Source: Sphingobium xanthum
Lineage (GTDB): Bacteria > Pseudomonadota > Alphaproteobacteria > Sphingomonadales > Sphingomonadaceae
Assembly (NCBI RefSeq): GCF_019737615.1
Contig: NZ_JAHKKS010000004.1
Location: 186,001 to 250,000 of the forward strand
Reading direction: 5' to 3'
DNA: 64,000 bases
Position numbers and translations under genes: made by a program. Positions 16,852-25,352 of this stretch are shown here, one piece after another; within the stretch, counting starts at the first letter, position 1; every line of letters begins with the position of its first letter. The notes below the pieces were generated by a model. That model saw only the letters and a program-made list of their open reading frames with translations. It was not told the origin of the DNA and did not search any database.

Positions 16852-17583
16852 ATGCCCATCAGGCTTACCGCTCTTTCACAGAGGGCAGCGCTCATTGCGC
16901 TGCCCTTTTTGTTGATCACCGAGACAGCCGTCCAAGCCTGTTCGATGGCGCCGGGATACAAGGTTCCCACAAATCTGGAACTCACGGCACTGGCGGACAC
17001 GATCGTGGTCGCGACCGTCGAGGACGAAAGAAAGGCGGGGGACAGCTGGAACGGTGTCGTGCTGGTGCGCCCGACCTTCCTGATCAAGGGCGCCACGCTG
17101 CCGGGCATGATCGAATTGAGCCGCGCCTATCTCGGTCCGGATGAACAGCTGCCCGCGACGAATGACGTCTCGGTCCTTCGTGCCTGGCGCGATAGCCATG
17201 GCGGTTGGCCGGCGCGAAAAAGCGATCCTCGTGAACTGCGCAGGGTCAATCCTGATGCCCTGACCGGCGGATGTGTCCGTTACATCTTCTCCAAGGGGAT
17301 GAAGCTTGTCCTGTTCCCGCGGCGCGATACCGACGGTACGCTGAAGCCATATCGCAGCTCATTTTCCCGCGATGCGGAGGACGTGCCGTCCGACGATGCG
17401 CTGTGGGTGAAGGCGGTGCGGGAATATGTCGTGATTGCCGACCATCCTGCGAAGGAGCGGAAGGCAGCGCTCAAAGCGCGCATCGCTGAACTGTCGCAGC
17501 AACCCAACGACCCGGATGCGATGGCCATCGCCAAAGATATGAAGGTCGAGCTTGCTGGCAAACGCCTGCCACCTTTTGATTGA
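16852..17583 (+). CDS. Secreted protein of unknown function
   Basis: 243 residues. The N-terminus (MPIRLTALSQRAALIALPFL) and following LITETAVQA form a signal peptide, with cleavage expected before CSMAPGYKVP; the cysteine at +1 would also suit lipobox processing but the -3 position is poor. The mature part has NLELTALADTIVVATVEDER and a basic C-terminal half; no catalytic motif is visible. It starts seven bases after fba. An intrinsic terminator (16883-16910) sits inside its first 20 codons, so its expression by readthrough from fba should be limited. A later ATG at 16945 would remove the signal peptide. Confidence 0.7.
   Translation: MPIRLTALSQRAALIALPFLLITETAVQACSMAPGYKVPTNLELTALADTIVVATVEDERKAGDSWNGVVLVRPTFLIKGATLPGMIELSRAYLGPDEQLPATNDVSVLRAWRDSHGGWPARKSDPRELRRVNPDALTGGCVRYIFSKGMKLVLFPRRDTDGTLKPYRSSFSRDAEDVPSDDALWVKAVREYVVIADHPAKERKAALKARIAELSQQPNDPDAMAIAKDMKVELAGKRLPPFD
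16883..16910 (+). terminator. Intrinsic terminator after fba, inside the next coding region
   Basis: Perfect 9-base stem GGGCAGCGC (16883-16891) and GCGCTGCCC (16897-16905) with a 5-base loop, followed by TTTTT (16906-16910). It is the strongest terminator in the window by eye and lies 39 bases after the fba stop, overlapping codons 11-20 of the secreted protein gene. Confidence 0.85.
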
Positions 17584-17610
17584 GGCGAGGCGGGTCAGCG
17601 ATCATACACC

Positions 17611-17642
17611 GCCGTCATTCCTGCGTCGGCGGGAATGACGGC
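17611..17642. repeat. REP-like palindrome between convergent genes
   Basis: Perfect 11-base arms GCCGTCATTCC (17611-17621) and GGAATGACGGC (17632-17642) around a loop that can pair further. It lies between the convergent secreted protein gene and the GST-N gene and could act as a bidirectional transcript end. Same GTCATTCC/GGAATGAC core as 15793-15818. Confidence 0.65.
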
Positions 17643-17650
17643 AGTCGAGT

Positions 17651-18016
17651 TCAGGCAAGCTGCTTCTTGAGTTCGCCATTCTCCTTGTAGAGGTTCATCA
17701 TCGAGGCGAACGGCCCCCGCAGATAGTGGCCGAGTACCGGCAGGTCTTCCGGTGTCTTGCCTGCCCGCGCGGCCAGCGCCGCCACGATCCCGTCCGAATC
17801 CGCGATGAACAGCCCCGGTTCGATCTCCGCCGCCGGGAAGCTCACCTTCTCCAACTTCGGCGCCAGCGTCTCGCGAAACCCGGCTTCCTGATCGTCGCCC
17901 GGCACGAAGTTCTTCACGATCACATCGTCGCCAAGGCCCGTCTCGATGATCGCGACGCGGACCTTGAAGCAGAACGGGCATTTGTCCTTGAGATAGATGG
18001 TCGGCTTGAAGGACAT
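17651..18016 (-). CDS. Glutaredoxin/GST N-terminal domain protein
   Basis: 121 residues from ATG 18016, which follows a clear CGAGGAGAG Shine-Dalgarno. MSFKPTIYLKDKCPFCFKVR carries a CPFC thiol motif in a thioredoxin-fold strand-loop-helix, then KLEKVSFPAAEIEPGLFIADSDGIVAALA resembles the cis-Pro and helix-3 region of GST N-domains. The helical C-terminal GST domain is absent; instead there is a short tail (YLRGPFASMMNLYKENGELKKQLA). It could be a glutaredoxin-like reductase. It is divergent from the glutathione peroxidase gene, consistent with thiol metabolism. Confidence 0.72.
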   Translation of the reverse strand: MSFKPTIYLKDKCPFCFKVRVAIIETGLGDDVIVKNFVPGDDQEAGFRETLAPKLEKVSFPAAEIEPGLFIADSDGIVAALAARAGKTPEDLPVLGHYLRGPFASMMNLYKENGELKKQLA

Positions 18017-18147
18017 GGAACTCTCCTCGGGGCTTGGGACTTTCTCTTCTGGACCATCATGGATCATCATCCGGCGCAATGACAATGCGCCATCTCAGCA
18101 TTAGGTTCGGATCAGCTGGATGACTGTTCTGCCAAGGAGAGACCTTC

Positions 18148-18648
18148 ATGACCGCACTCGCCGACATTCCGGTAAAGACCATCAAGGGCGATGACGCCTC
18201 GCTCGGCGACTATGCCGGCAAGGCGCTGCTGGTCGTCAATGTCGCCTCCCAATGCGGCCTCACGCCGCAGTATGAAGGGCTCGAAAAGCTCTATCGGGAC
18301 TACAAGGATGATGGGCTGGTCGTGCTGGGCTTCCCTGCCAATGATTTTGCCGGGCAGGAGCCGGGTTCCAATGAAGAGATCGCGACCTTCTGCACCACCA
18401 ATTTCGGTGTCGATTTCCCGATGTTCGAGAAGATCACGGTCAAAGGCGAGGACAAGCACCCGCTCTATGCCGAGCTGATCGCCGAATCGGACAACCCGGA
18501 TGCCGAAATCTCCTGGAACTTCGAGAAGTTCCTTATCAGCCGCGATGGCCATGTCGTGAAGCGCTTCTCGCCGCGCACCGTGCCTGACGATCCGGAGCTT
18601 ATCGCGGCGATCGAGGCGGCCTTGTCGGGCTCCGCCGCCGCCGGCTGA
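18148..18648 (+). CDS. Glutathione peroxidase (cysteine type)
   Basis: 166 residues. Reduces hydroperoxides with glutathione or thioredoxin. Signatures: LLVVNVASQCGLTPQYEGLE with Cys in place of selenocysteine, VLGFPANDFAGQEPGSNEEI, and ISWNFEKFLISRDGHVVKRF containing the catalytic Trp-Asn pair. A strong Shine-Dalgarno (AAGGAGAGA) precedes the ATG. The spacer with the divergent GST-N gene (132 bases) probably holds both promoters. Confidence 0.94.
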   Translation: MTALADIPVKTIKGDDASLGDYAGKALLVVNVASQCGLTPQYEGLEKLYRDYKDDGLVVLGFPANDFAGQEPGSNEEIATFCTTNFGVDFPMFEKITVKGEDKHPLYAELIAESDNPDAEISWNFEKFLISRDGHVVKRFSPRTVPDDPELIAAIEAALSGSAAAG

Positions 18649-18696
18649 TTGTGGGGGGCTTTCGTTTCCGCCGCACCTGAACTATGGCGCGCCGGA

Positions 18697-19383
18697 ATGA
18701 CTGACGACGAAGACGCGCTTTCGCTGGATCCCGATTTCGGTCGTCGGTTCGAGAGGGATCTCAATCGGCCGCCGTGCCAGCTCTATCTGATATCGCCGGC
18801 GTCGATCGACGAGACCTTCGTGGATCAACTTGCGGCGGCACTGGATGGTGGCCCGATCGCCGCGTTCCAGCTCCGGCTCAAGGGCCAGAGCGAGGATGAG
18901 ATTGCGCGTCTGGCGGGGCCGCTTCAGGCGCTGTGCGCACAGCGCGAGGTCGCCTTCATCGTCAACGACAGTATCGCGCTTGCCAAGCGGCTTGGCGCGG
19001 ACGGCGTCCATCTGGGGCAGGGCGATGGCGACCCGGCCGAGGCACGTCGCATTCTCGGCCCCTCGGTGCAGATCGGCGTGACCTGTCATGCGAGCCGCCA
19101 TCTGGCCATGGAAGCAGGCGAGGCGGGCGCGGACTATGTCGCGTTCGGCGCTTTCTTCCCGACCACGACCAAGGAAACAGAGCATCGGCCCGAGGCCGGT
19201 ATCCTGAGCTGGTGGTCGACCGTGTTCGAATTGCCCTGCGTCGCGATCGGCGGGATCACGGCGGACAATGCCCGGCCGCTGGTCGAGGCAGGCGCGGATT
19301 TCCTCGCGGTCAGCAATGCGGTCTGGAATCATCCGAAAGGGCCGGGCGCAGGCGTCGCCGCATTTGCGCGGGTGCTGCAATGA
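18697..19383 (+). CDS. thiE: Thiamine phosphate synthase
   Basis: 228 residues from ATG 18697 ([18 protein letters not shown]). Joins HMP-pyrophosphate with the thiazole phosphate. TIM-barrel markers: [74 protein letters not shown], and [30 protein letters not shown]. The phosphate-binding and GVHLGQ motifs are intact. The N-terminus is about 25 residues longer than E. coli ThiE. The stop overlaps the next start (ATGA). Confidence 0.9.
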   Translation: MTDDEDALSLDPDFGRRFERDLNRPPCQLYLISPASIDETFVDQLAAALDGGPIAAFQLRLKGQSEDEIARLAGPLQALCAQREVAFIVNDSIALAKRLGADGVHLGQGDGDPAEARRILGPSVQIGVTCHASRHLAMEAGEAGADYVAFGAFFPTTTKETEHRPEAGILSWWSTVFELPCVAIGGITADNARPLVEAGADFLAVSNAVWNHPKGPGAGVAAFARVLQ

Positions 19384-19880
19384 CGACCGTGCTTCGTCTG
19401 GCTGTCGTGATCGGCTTTGCTCTTGCGCCGGTCGCTGCTGCCGACGCGCGGGTGCCAGCGCGCACTGTGGCGCCCAGCAAGGTCGCCTATGTCGGCCGTG
19501 TCACCGATGCCGCCGACATTCTCGTCGCCAGCCAGCGCATCTCGCTGGATCGTGATCTGACCCGCATCCAGGTGCGCACCAAGGCCCAGATCGTCGTCGC
19601 GACGGTACCGACGCTCGGCGGGCGCGACATTGCCGGCTATGCGCGCGACCTCGGCAATCGATGGGGCATTGGCGACGACCGCCGCGATGATGGCATTGTG
19701 ATCCTGCTCGCGCCCAATGAGCAGCTCGTCCGCATCGCGGTGGGCGAGGGGCTCGACAAGATACTGACCGATGAGGTCTGCCAGCAGATCATCAACGAGG
19801 TGATGCTGCCGGAATTTCGCGAAGGCCGGCTCTACGAGGGTCTTACCAGCGGCATCGCGGCGCTCAACGCGCGGCTTTGA
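19380..19880 (+). CDS. TPM domain protein, secreted
   Basis: 166 residues. Signal peptide [20 protein letters not shown] with cleavage around ADA|RVPAR, then one TPM (YgcG-like) domain: [72 protein letters not shown]. The C-terminal membrane segment and glycine-rich tail of many TPM proteins are missing. TPM proteins act in envelope or photosystem assembly in other organisms; no specific role can be given. Start overlaps the thiE stop by four bases. Confidence 0.85.
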   Translation: MTTVLRLAVVIGFALAPVAAADARVPARTVAPSKVAYVGRVTDAADILVASQRISLDRDLTRIQVRTKAQIVVATVPTLGGRDIAGYARDLGNRWGIGDDRRDDGIVILLAPNEQLVRIAVGEGLDKILTDEVCQQIINEVMLPEFREGRLYEGLTSGIAALNARL

Positions 19881-19906
19881 TCGCATCCCATTCAAGATGA
19901 GACAGT

Positions 19907-19977
19907 GCTCCTGCGCAGGCAGGAGCCCAGGGCGGCTAGTTCGTCGGTTGCGCCTTGGACTCCTGCTTTCGCAGGAG
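19907..19977. repeat. REP-like doublet: two hairpins in inverted orientation
   Basis: First hairpin GCTCCTGC/GCAGGAGC (19907-19926, 4-base loop), second CTCCTGC/GCAGGAG (19960-19977, 4-base loop). The flanks CCAGGGCG and CGCCTTGG also pair, so the whole unit is a larger imperfect palindrome. Found just after the TPM gene in a 413-base gap, it looks like an extragenic palindromic repeat. Confidence 0.7.
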
Positions 19978-20149
19978 AACAGATTGGTCGCGTAGACGGT
20001 GCCCGCTCCAAATCTACGCTTTCCTACAGCCCCATCATCATGGCAGCGTTCACTCGTGACGCCTGATCTTTGAATGGCAGCGTCCGGCCCCGGCTGCTTC
20101 TCATCGTCCGACATCGCTATCGTTTTTCACGGCCTTCCGCGGCCGCGAA

Positions 20150-20269
20150 CGGACTTTTGCGCATACTCCATGGCTCACACGCGCGAACATGGAGAAGTTA
20201 TCTCTCTAAGTCATTGATATATAAATAGAGTGCGAGAGGGCCTTCTTCCTGAAAACGCACAAAAGTCCG
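20150..20269. repeat. Unclassified nested inverted-repeat element
   Basis: In the rest of the 19881-20293 gap, CGGACTTTTGCGC (from 20150) is matched by GCACAAAAGTCCG (ending 20269) as outer arms about 92 bases apart. Inside is a second pair, CTCCATG and CATGGAG, and a strikingly AT-rich stretch (about 20200-20235) unlike the surrounding DNA. No open frame fits. It could be a small non-autonomous mobile element or a structured regulatory region; I do not recognise it. Confidence 0.5.
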
Positions 20270-20293
20270 CCATTCACGAAAGTTTAATGCCCT

Positions 20294-20695
20294 TCAAACC
20301 CCGTTTTCGAACATGGAATTGGGATTGACCGGCTTCTCCGGTATCTCCTGCAACACGTCCCAATGCTCGACGATCTTCCCGCCCTCGATCCGGAAGATAT
20401 CGCAGACCGCGAAGCCCGGATCGCCCGGCCAGCGGGTGACATGCTGGTGCGTGACGACATGATCGTCCTCGGCGAACACGCGGTAAATCTTCTGCGTCGC
20501 CTGCGGCGTTTCCTTGCGCACGAAGTCGAGCCAGGCCTTCAGCGGTTCGCGGCCCGGCTCGGCCAGCGAGCTGTGTTGGAGATAATCCTCGGCAATGAAC
20601 GTATCGACGAGGGTCTTGTCCATGGGGATCAGCACCTTGTTGAACAGGTCCAGCACGAGCTGGACATTGGCGTCTTCCTGCGGGGTGCGGGCCAT
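20294..20695 (-). CDS. SnoaL-like (NTF2-fold) protein
   Basis: 133 residues from ATG 20695, which follows GAAGGAGAGAGC. Pattern VQLVLDLFNKVLIPMDKTLVDTFIAEDYLQHSS, then HQHVTRWPGDPGFAVCDIFRIEGGKIVEHWDVLQ, is typical of SnoaL-like NTF2-fold proteins; the final strand IVEHWDV and the YLQHSS turn are the family hallmarks. Such proteins may be small-molecule cyclases, isomerases or binding proteins, and the substrate cannot be inferred. It is divergent from efp. Confidence 0.82.
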   Translation of the reverse strand: MARTPQEDANVQLVLDLFNKVLIPMDKTLVDTFIAEDYLQHSSLAEPGREPLKAWLDFVRKETPQATQKIYRVFAEDDHVVTHQHVTRWPGDPGFAVCDIFRIEGGKIVEHWDVLQEIPEKPVNPNSMFENGV

Positions 20696-20843
20696 GCTCT
20701 CTCCTTCATGTCGTTCATAGCGTGCTAAGCGGCAGGGCGACATGAGGCAAGCGCACGGTCGCGCGGCGCTTGCCGATTCCGGCCAACATCGCTAGAGGGC
20801 GCGACGGCTCTTTCCAATCATCCAGAGACAGACAGGCGCGACC

Positions 20844-21407
20844 ATGAAGATCAGCGGCGTGGACATCCGTCCCGGCAACAATATCGAATATGAAGGCGGG
20901 CTCTGGCGCGCGGTCAAGATTCAGCACACCCAGCCCGGCAAGGGCGGCGCCTATATGCAGGTCGAGCTGAAGAACCTGATCGACGGACGCAAGAACAATG
21001 TCCGCTTCCGCTCCGCCGAGACCGTCGAGCGTATCCGTCTCGATACCAAGGATTTCCAGTATCTTTATGCCGAGGGCGACATGCTCGTCTTCATGGATAC
21101 GGAGACCTACGAGCAGATCAACCTGCCGACCGATCTGGTCGGTGATGCGGCGGCCTTTCTCGCTGATGGCATGATGGTCACGCTCGAAATGTATGACGAA
21201 CGCCCGATCAGCGTGCAGCTGCCCGAGACGGTCGAAGCGACCGTGGTCGAGGCTGATGCGGTGGTGAAGGGCCAGACGGCCTCGGCCAGCTACAAGCCCG
21301 CCATCCTCGACAATGGCGTGCGCGTCATGGTGCCGCCTCACATCGTCAGCGGCACACGCATCGTCGTCGATGTTTACGAGCGCGAATATGTGAAGCGGGC
21401 CGACTGA
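20844..21407 (+). CDS. efp: Elongation factor P
   Basis: 187 residues. EF-P binds between the ribosomal P and E sites and relieves stalling at polyproline. [20 protein letters not shown] and [20 protein letters not shown] contain the loop lysine (K33) that is beta-lysylated in some bacteria; the end, [25 protein letters not shown], is standard. The window itself contains polyproline proteins (NuoC tail, NuoF N-terminus) whose translation should depend on it. One-base overlap with the next gene. Confidence 0.96.
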   Translation: MKISGVDIRPGNNIEYEGGLWRAVKIQHTQPGKGGAYMQVELKNLIDGRKNNVRFRSAETVERIRLDTKDFQYLYAEGDMLVFMDTETYEQINLPTDLVGDAAAFLADGMMVTLEMYDERPISVQLPETVEATVVEADAVVKGQTASASYKPAILDNGVRVMVPPHIVSGTRIVVDVYEREYVKRAD

Positions 21408-21778
21408 TGACCCGTCCTCGCCTGGTCCTGGCACTCGCCCTGACGACTCTCGTTTTCTCGCCCGGTGCGCTTCACGCGCAGGCGAAGAAGCCGGCAGCGC
21501 CCAAGCCGCCGAGCCAGGCGCAGATGCAGCGCGCAGCCAACAATTTCCGCGTCGTGATGAGCGCGCTGCAGTCCGACAAGGTGCCGCAACCGGTCAAGAA
21601 CGTGCTGTTCGTCTGCCTCTATTCCAATCCCTTCAGCAAGATCACCGAGGGGACGGACAAGGCGATCGCAGCGCGCAAGCTCGACAAGAACAAGCCTGAC
21701 GTCGTCCTGGGCGCCATGGCCGCCGTGTGCGGCTTCCGGGCCGAGATGATGCCGAAGGGCGCGGCGCCAAAGAAGTAA
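21407..21778 (+). CDS. Small secreted protein of unknown function
   Basis: 123 residues with a signal peptide ([20 protein letters not shown], cleavage near LHA|QAKK), a lysine/proline-rich linker, and a helical core (QMQRAANNFRVVMSALQSDK) containing two cysteines (LFVCLYSNPF, AAVCGFRAEM) that could form a disulfide in the periplasm. It is coupled to efp (TGATG overlap), so it shares that message. No family recognised. Confidence 0.72.
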   Translation: MTRPRLVLALALTTLVFSPGALHAQAKKPAAPKPPSQAQMQRAANNFRVVMSALQSDKVPQPVKNVLFVCLYSNPFSKITEGTDKAIAARKLDKNKPDVVLGAMAAVCGFRAEMMPKGAAPKK

Positions 21779-21813
21779 GGTCCCCGCTCCGGCGAGGCAG
21801 AAGAGAGACAGAT

Positions 21814-22638
21814 ATGGTATCCCACTCAGGCTTGCTGACCGTGATCGAGCGCGCCGCTCGCAAGGTGGCGCCGCAGCTTCGTCGCGATTTCGGCGAAGTC
21901 CAGCATCTGCAGGTAAGCCGCAAGGGCCCTGCCGATTTCGTCTCGGTCGCCGACAAGAAGGCGGAGGACACGCTGGTCACCGAGCTGCGCAAGGCGCGGC
22001 CCGATTGGGGCTTCCTGCTCGAAGAAGGCGGCGAGATCGAGGGCGACCCGATGAAGCCGCGCTGGGTGATCGATCCGCTCGATGGCACCACCAACTTCCT
22101 GCACGGCGTCCCCCATTTCGCCATTTCGATCGCGGTGCAGGAGCCGCATCGCAGCGGCAAGGGCTGGGGCGAGGTGACGACCGGCCTCATCTATCAGCCG
22201 ATCACCGACGAGAGCTACTGGGCGGAGAAATCGCGCGGCGCCTGGCGTCATGACCAGCGCCTGCGCGTTTCGGGCCGCCGTGATCTGACCGAGGCGCTCG
22301 TCGCGACCGGCTATCCCTATCACGGCCATGGCGAAATGGCGCAGTTCAGCCGCATCTTCGGCGCGATCGCGCCCGCCGTCGCCGGCGTCCGCCGCTTCGG
22401 CGCCGCCGCGCTCGATCTCGCCTGGGTCGCCTCCGGGCGTTACGACGGCTTCTGGGAGACCGGTCTGTCGCCTTGGGATGTGCAGGCGGGCATCCTGCTG
22501 GTCCGCGAAGCAGGTGGCTTCGTGACCGACTTCCGTGGCGGCTCGGAGCCGGTCGAGCGGCGCGAGATCCTAGCCGCGAACGACGCGCTGCACAGCAAGC
22601 TGCACAAGCTGCTGGCCGGCTCCCTGCGAAACGCCTGA
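21814..22638 (+). CDS. suhB: Inositol monophosphatase family protein (SuhB-like)
   Basis: 274 residues from ATG 21814. Metal and active-site motifs of the family are present: LLEEGGEIEGDP, the core WVIDPLDGTTNFLHGVPHFAISIA, and the C-terminal WETGLSPWDVQAGILLVREAGGFVTD. SuhB proteins hydrolyse inositol monophosphates and in some bacteria also act in rRNA transcription antitermination. It follows efp and the small secreted gene with 35 bases between. Confidence 0.92.
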   Translation: MVSHSGLLTVIERAARKVAPQLRRDFGEVQHLQVSRKGPADFVSVADKKAEDTLVTELRKARPDWGFLLEEGGEIEGDPMKPRWVIDPLDGTTNFLHGVPHFAISIAVQEPHRSGKGWGEVTTGLIYQPITDESYWAEKSRGAWRHDQRLRVSGRRDLTEALVATGYPYHGHGEMAQFSRIFGAIAPAVAGVRRFGAAALDLAWVASGRYDGFWETGLSPWDVQAGILLVREAGGFVTDFRGGSEPVERREILAANDALHSKLHKLLAGSLRNA

Positions 22639-22641
22639 CGG

Positions 22642-23835
22642 ATGCGGCGCGGGATCGGCCTGTTCGCGCTGATCCTGCTTGCTGCGCCTGCGCCTGCGCC
22701 TGCGCTCGCGCAAGGGCCTGAGCCGGCCCCGCCGGGCATGAGCTCCGGCCAGACCCGTGAGCGCATCGCGAAAGCGATCGAGCAGAACGACGCGGCGAAT
22801 GTCGTCGCCGCGACCGAACTGCTTGCCATCATGGGCGCGGGCCTGACGGAAGCGAGTCAGGCGCGCGTCGCGCCCTTCTTCTCGACGTCTCAGATGGATG
22901 GCCTCAAGCAGCGCTTCGCCGAAAATGCGCAGCCCCTGTCGGCGAGCACCGTCTTCGCGCACGTTCCGGTCGAGCACCGCCTCGTCGAAGGCCTTGCCCA
23001 TGATCCGGCGACGGGTCGGCTGTTCGCGGGCACGGTGGTCGATGGGGATCTGCTGGTGAGCGAAGGGCTGGGCTGGCAGCCCTACGAAATGCCGGAAGGC
23101 ATTGGCGGCCTGTTCGGTATGAAGGTGGATCCGGGCCGGCGACGCCTGTGGATCGCGAGCGGCGTGGTCGATCAGGTGGCGGACAAGAGCGCCATTTCTC
23201 CGGGCCTGCTGGAGATGGACGCGGACACGCTCGAACTGATCGACGTCAAGTTCATGCCGGCCGGTGCGCAGGGCAGCCCGGGCGATGTCGCGATCGGCCA
23301 GGACGGCACGGTCTATGTGAGCGACGGCCTCAAAGGCGCGATCTACCGCTGCCCGCCGGGTTGCCCGACGCTGGAGACCCTGGTTCCGGAAGGGCCGCTG
23401 ACTAGTCCGCAGGGCATGGTGCTAAGCCGGGACGGCAAAAGCCTGATCGTCGCAGACTATGTGGGCGGTCTCGCGCGCGTCGATCTCGCGACCGGCGAAC
23501 CGCGATGGCTCGAAATGCGCGACGCGGCGATGTTGGACGGTATCGACGGCCTGCTGCGCTACGATCAATGGCTGATCGCCATCCAGAACGGCACCAGCCC
23601 GCGTCGGATCATCCGCATCACGCTCAACGAGGATGAAAGTCGGGTCGATAGTGTCGAGGTGATGGAGCGGGCCAATCCAGCCTGGGGCGAACCGACGCTT
23701 GCGACTGCGACCGGCGGTCGCCTGCTCTACGTCGCCGACAGTCAATGGGAAGTCTGGGGGGAGGGTGGAGTCGTCAAGCAAGGCGAAAAGCCCCGCGCCA
23801 CGGCGGTGAGAGCGATGCCGCTCCCGGTGCGCTGA
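22642..23835 (+). CDS. Secreted beta-propeller-like protein (SMP-30/NHL-type)
   Basis: 397 residues. Signal peptide MRRGIGLFALILLAAPAPAP then ALA|QGPEP. A helical segment (ATELLAIMGAGLTEASQARV) precedes repeated blade-like motifs: LAHDPATGRLFAGTVVDGDLLV, VDPGRRRLWIASGVVDQV, GDVAIGQDGTVYVSDGLKGAIYR, GMVLSRDGKSLIVADYVGGLARVD, and LATATGGRLLYVADSQWEVW. This fits a six-bladed propeller like SMP-30/gluconolactonase or NHL proteins. The metal ligands are not identified with confidence. It starts four bases after suhB. Confidence 0.75.
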   Translation: MRRGIGLFALILLAAPAPAPALAQGPEPAPPGMSSGQTRERIAKAIEQNDAANVVAATELLAIMGAGLTEASQARVAPFFSTSQMDGLKQRFAENAQPLSASTVFAHVPVEHRLVEGLAHDPATGRLFAGTVVDGDLLVSEGLGWQPYEMPEGIGGLFGMKVDPGRRRLWIASGVVDQVADKSAISPGLLEMDADTLELIDVKFMPAGAQGSPGDVAIGQDGTVYVSDGLKGAIYRCPPGCPTLETLVPEGPLTSPQGMVLSRDGKSLIVADYVGGLARVDLATGEPRWLEMRDAAMLDGIDGLLRYDQWLIAIQNGTSPRRIIRITLNEDESRVDSVEVMERANPAWGEPTLATATGGRLLYVADSQWEVWGEGGVVKQGEKPRATAVRAMPLPVR

Positions 23836-24002
23836 CGCTACGTCAATCGAGATACTCGTGGCTGGACACGCTCAAGCGGACGTTTTGGGCGGCGGGTTCC
23901 GTTCTGCTCACTTCCTCACACCGCAAATCCCTTGTAAACCAAGATCAGAACCCGCCTAGCGGGCATTGGTCGTCGCGATTATTCATTCCGTGGGAGGATG
24001 TA

Positions 24003-24638
24003 ATGGGCAACCGATCGAAATCACTCATTCTAAGCGCTCTGCTGGCCGGCAGCTTTATTGCCGCTTCGCCAGCCAATGCGCTGACGACCTTCTTCAACGA
24101 TTGGGACAGCACCGATTTCGGTGCCGGCCCCGGCTTCACGGTCGTGGCCAGCTATGAAGGCTGGACTGCTGTCGCCGGCAGCGGCATCGAAATTCAGTAC
24201 AACGCTGTCGCCGGCGCACCGCTTTCCGGTGAAAATCTGGTCGAACTGGACAGCTTCAACAACACGACGATGCAGCGCGCGATCGATGCGGGCGACTATA
24301 CGCTCAGCTTCTATTATTCGCCGCGACCGGGCGTCGGAGCTGGCAGCAACGGCATCGAGGTCTTGGTCGATGGCTTGTCAATCTTCTCGATTACCGGGCC
24401 GGGCGCCGGCAACACCGTGTGGACGCAGTACAGCCTGGACTTCTCGCTGGCGGCCGCGGGCACGCTTGCTTTCCGGGCGATCGGCACATCGGATGGCGTC
24501 GGCGGCTATCTCGAGAATGTCTCGCTGGGTGCTGCTCCTGCGGTGCCCGAGGCATCGACCTGGGCGATGATGCTCGCCGGTCTCGGCGCTGCCGGTGCCG
24601 TGATGCGTCGCCGCAAGCTTGCCGTGCAGTTCGCCTGA
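24003..24638 (+). CDS. PEPxxWA-CTERM sorting domain protein
   Basis: 211 residues from ATG 24003 (GGGAGG Shine-Dalgarno). Signal peptide MGNRSKSLILSALLAGSFIA to ANA|LTTFF, a beta-rich body (DYTLSFYYSPRPGVGAGSNG, NTVWTQYSLDFSLAAAGTLAF) of the kind seen in DUF642/lectin-like jelly rolls, and a C-terminal sorting signal VPEASTWAMMLAGLGAAGAV followed by MRRRK. That tripartite signal (PExxxWA, hydrophobic helix, basic end) is handled by an exosortase; none is encoded here. Likely surface or matrix protein. Confidence 0.87.
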   Translation: MGNRSKSLILSALLAGSFIAASPANALTTFFNDWDSTDFGAGPGFTVVASYEGWTAVAGSGIEIQYNAVAGAPLSGENLVELDSFNNTTMQRAIDAGDYTLSFYYSPRPGVGAGSNGIEVLVDGLSIFSITGPGAGNTVWTQYSLDFSLAAAGTLAFRAIGTSDGVGGYLENVSLGAAPAVPEASTWAMMLAGLGAAGAVMRRRKLAVQFA

Positions 24639-24716
24639 GCGGAGGCGCCAAGAAAATACGCCGGCTCCCAATGGGGCCTGCGTTTCTGATTCCCGGTAAA
24701 GCGCGGGTAGGCGACG

Positions 24717-25196
24717 TCAGCCTTCCACAGCCTCACTGTTGAGCTGGATATAGTTCTGCAGCCCCATGCGCTCGATCATCTCGAATTGGGTCTCGATCGT
24801 GTCGACATGCTCTTCCTCATTGTCGAGGATGTGCTGGAACAGGTCGCGGCTCACATAGTCGCGGACGCTCTCGCAATGCGCGATGGCATCCTTGAGCAGC
24901 GGGATCGCTTCCCATTCGGTCTCGAGATCGGCCTTGAGGATTTCCTCGACCGTGGAGCCGATGCGCAAGCGTCCCAGAAGCTGGAAGTTCGGCAAGCCGT
25001 CGAGAAAGAGAATGCGCTCCGCTAGCTTGTCGGCGTGCTTCATCTCCTCAATGGACTCCTCATACTCGAACTTGGCGAGCTTCGAGATACCCCAGTGATT
25101 AAGAAGCCGATAGTGCAGGAAATACTGATTGATTGCGGTCAGCTCATTCTTGAGGGCTGTGTTGAGGAATTCGATGACCTTTTCGTCGCCCTTCAT
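24717..25196 (-). CDS. bfr: Bacterioferritin
   Basis: 159 residues from ATG 25196 (MKGDEKVIEFLNTALKNELT). A 24-mer iron-storage protein. Ferroxidase ligands fall where expected: E18, E51, H54, and E/H in DNEEEHVDTIE; Met52 is the haem ligand. It is followed upstream by bfd on the same strand, whose ferredoxin releases iron from bacterioferritin. The 156-base spacer to bfd may carry its own promoter. Confidence 0.96.
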   Translation of the reverse strand: MKGDEKVIEFLNTALKNELTAINQYFLHYRLLNHWGISKLAKFEYEESIEEMKHADKLAERILFLDGLPNFQLLGRLRIGSTVEEILKADLETEWEAIPLLKDAIAHCESVRDYVSRDLFQHILDNEEEHVDTIETQFEMIERMGLQNYIQLNSEAVEG

Positions 25197-25352
25197 GGCT
25201 TTGCTCCGGCTGTGCTTGGAATGACGGGCTTGTAGCACCGCAAACGCGCATATTCACGCGCGAACGTCTCGCATCGAAAATCGATATTGGCTCGCAAACG
25301 CGCAGGAAAGCGCGGCTATTGCCAATGATGCGCAGAATATGACGAGCGAATG

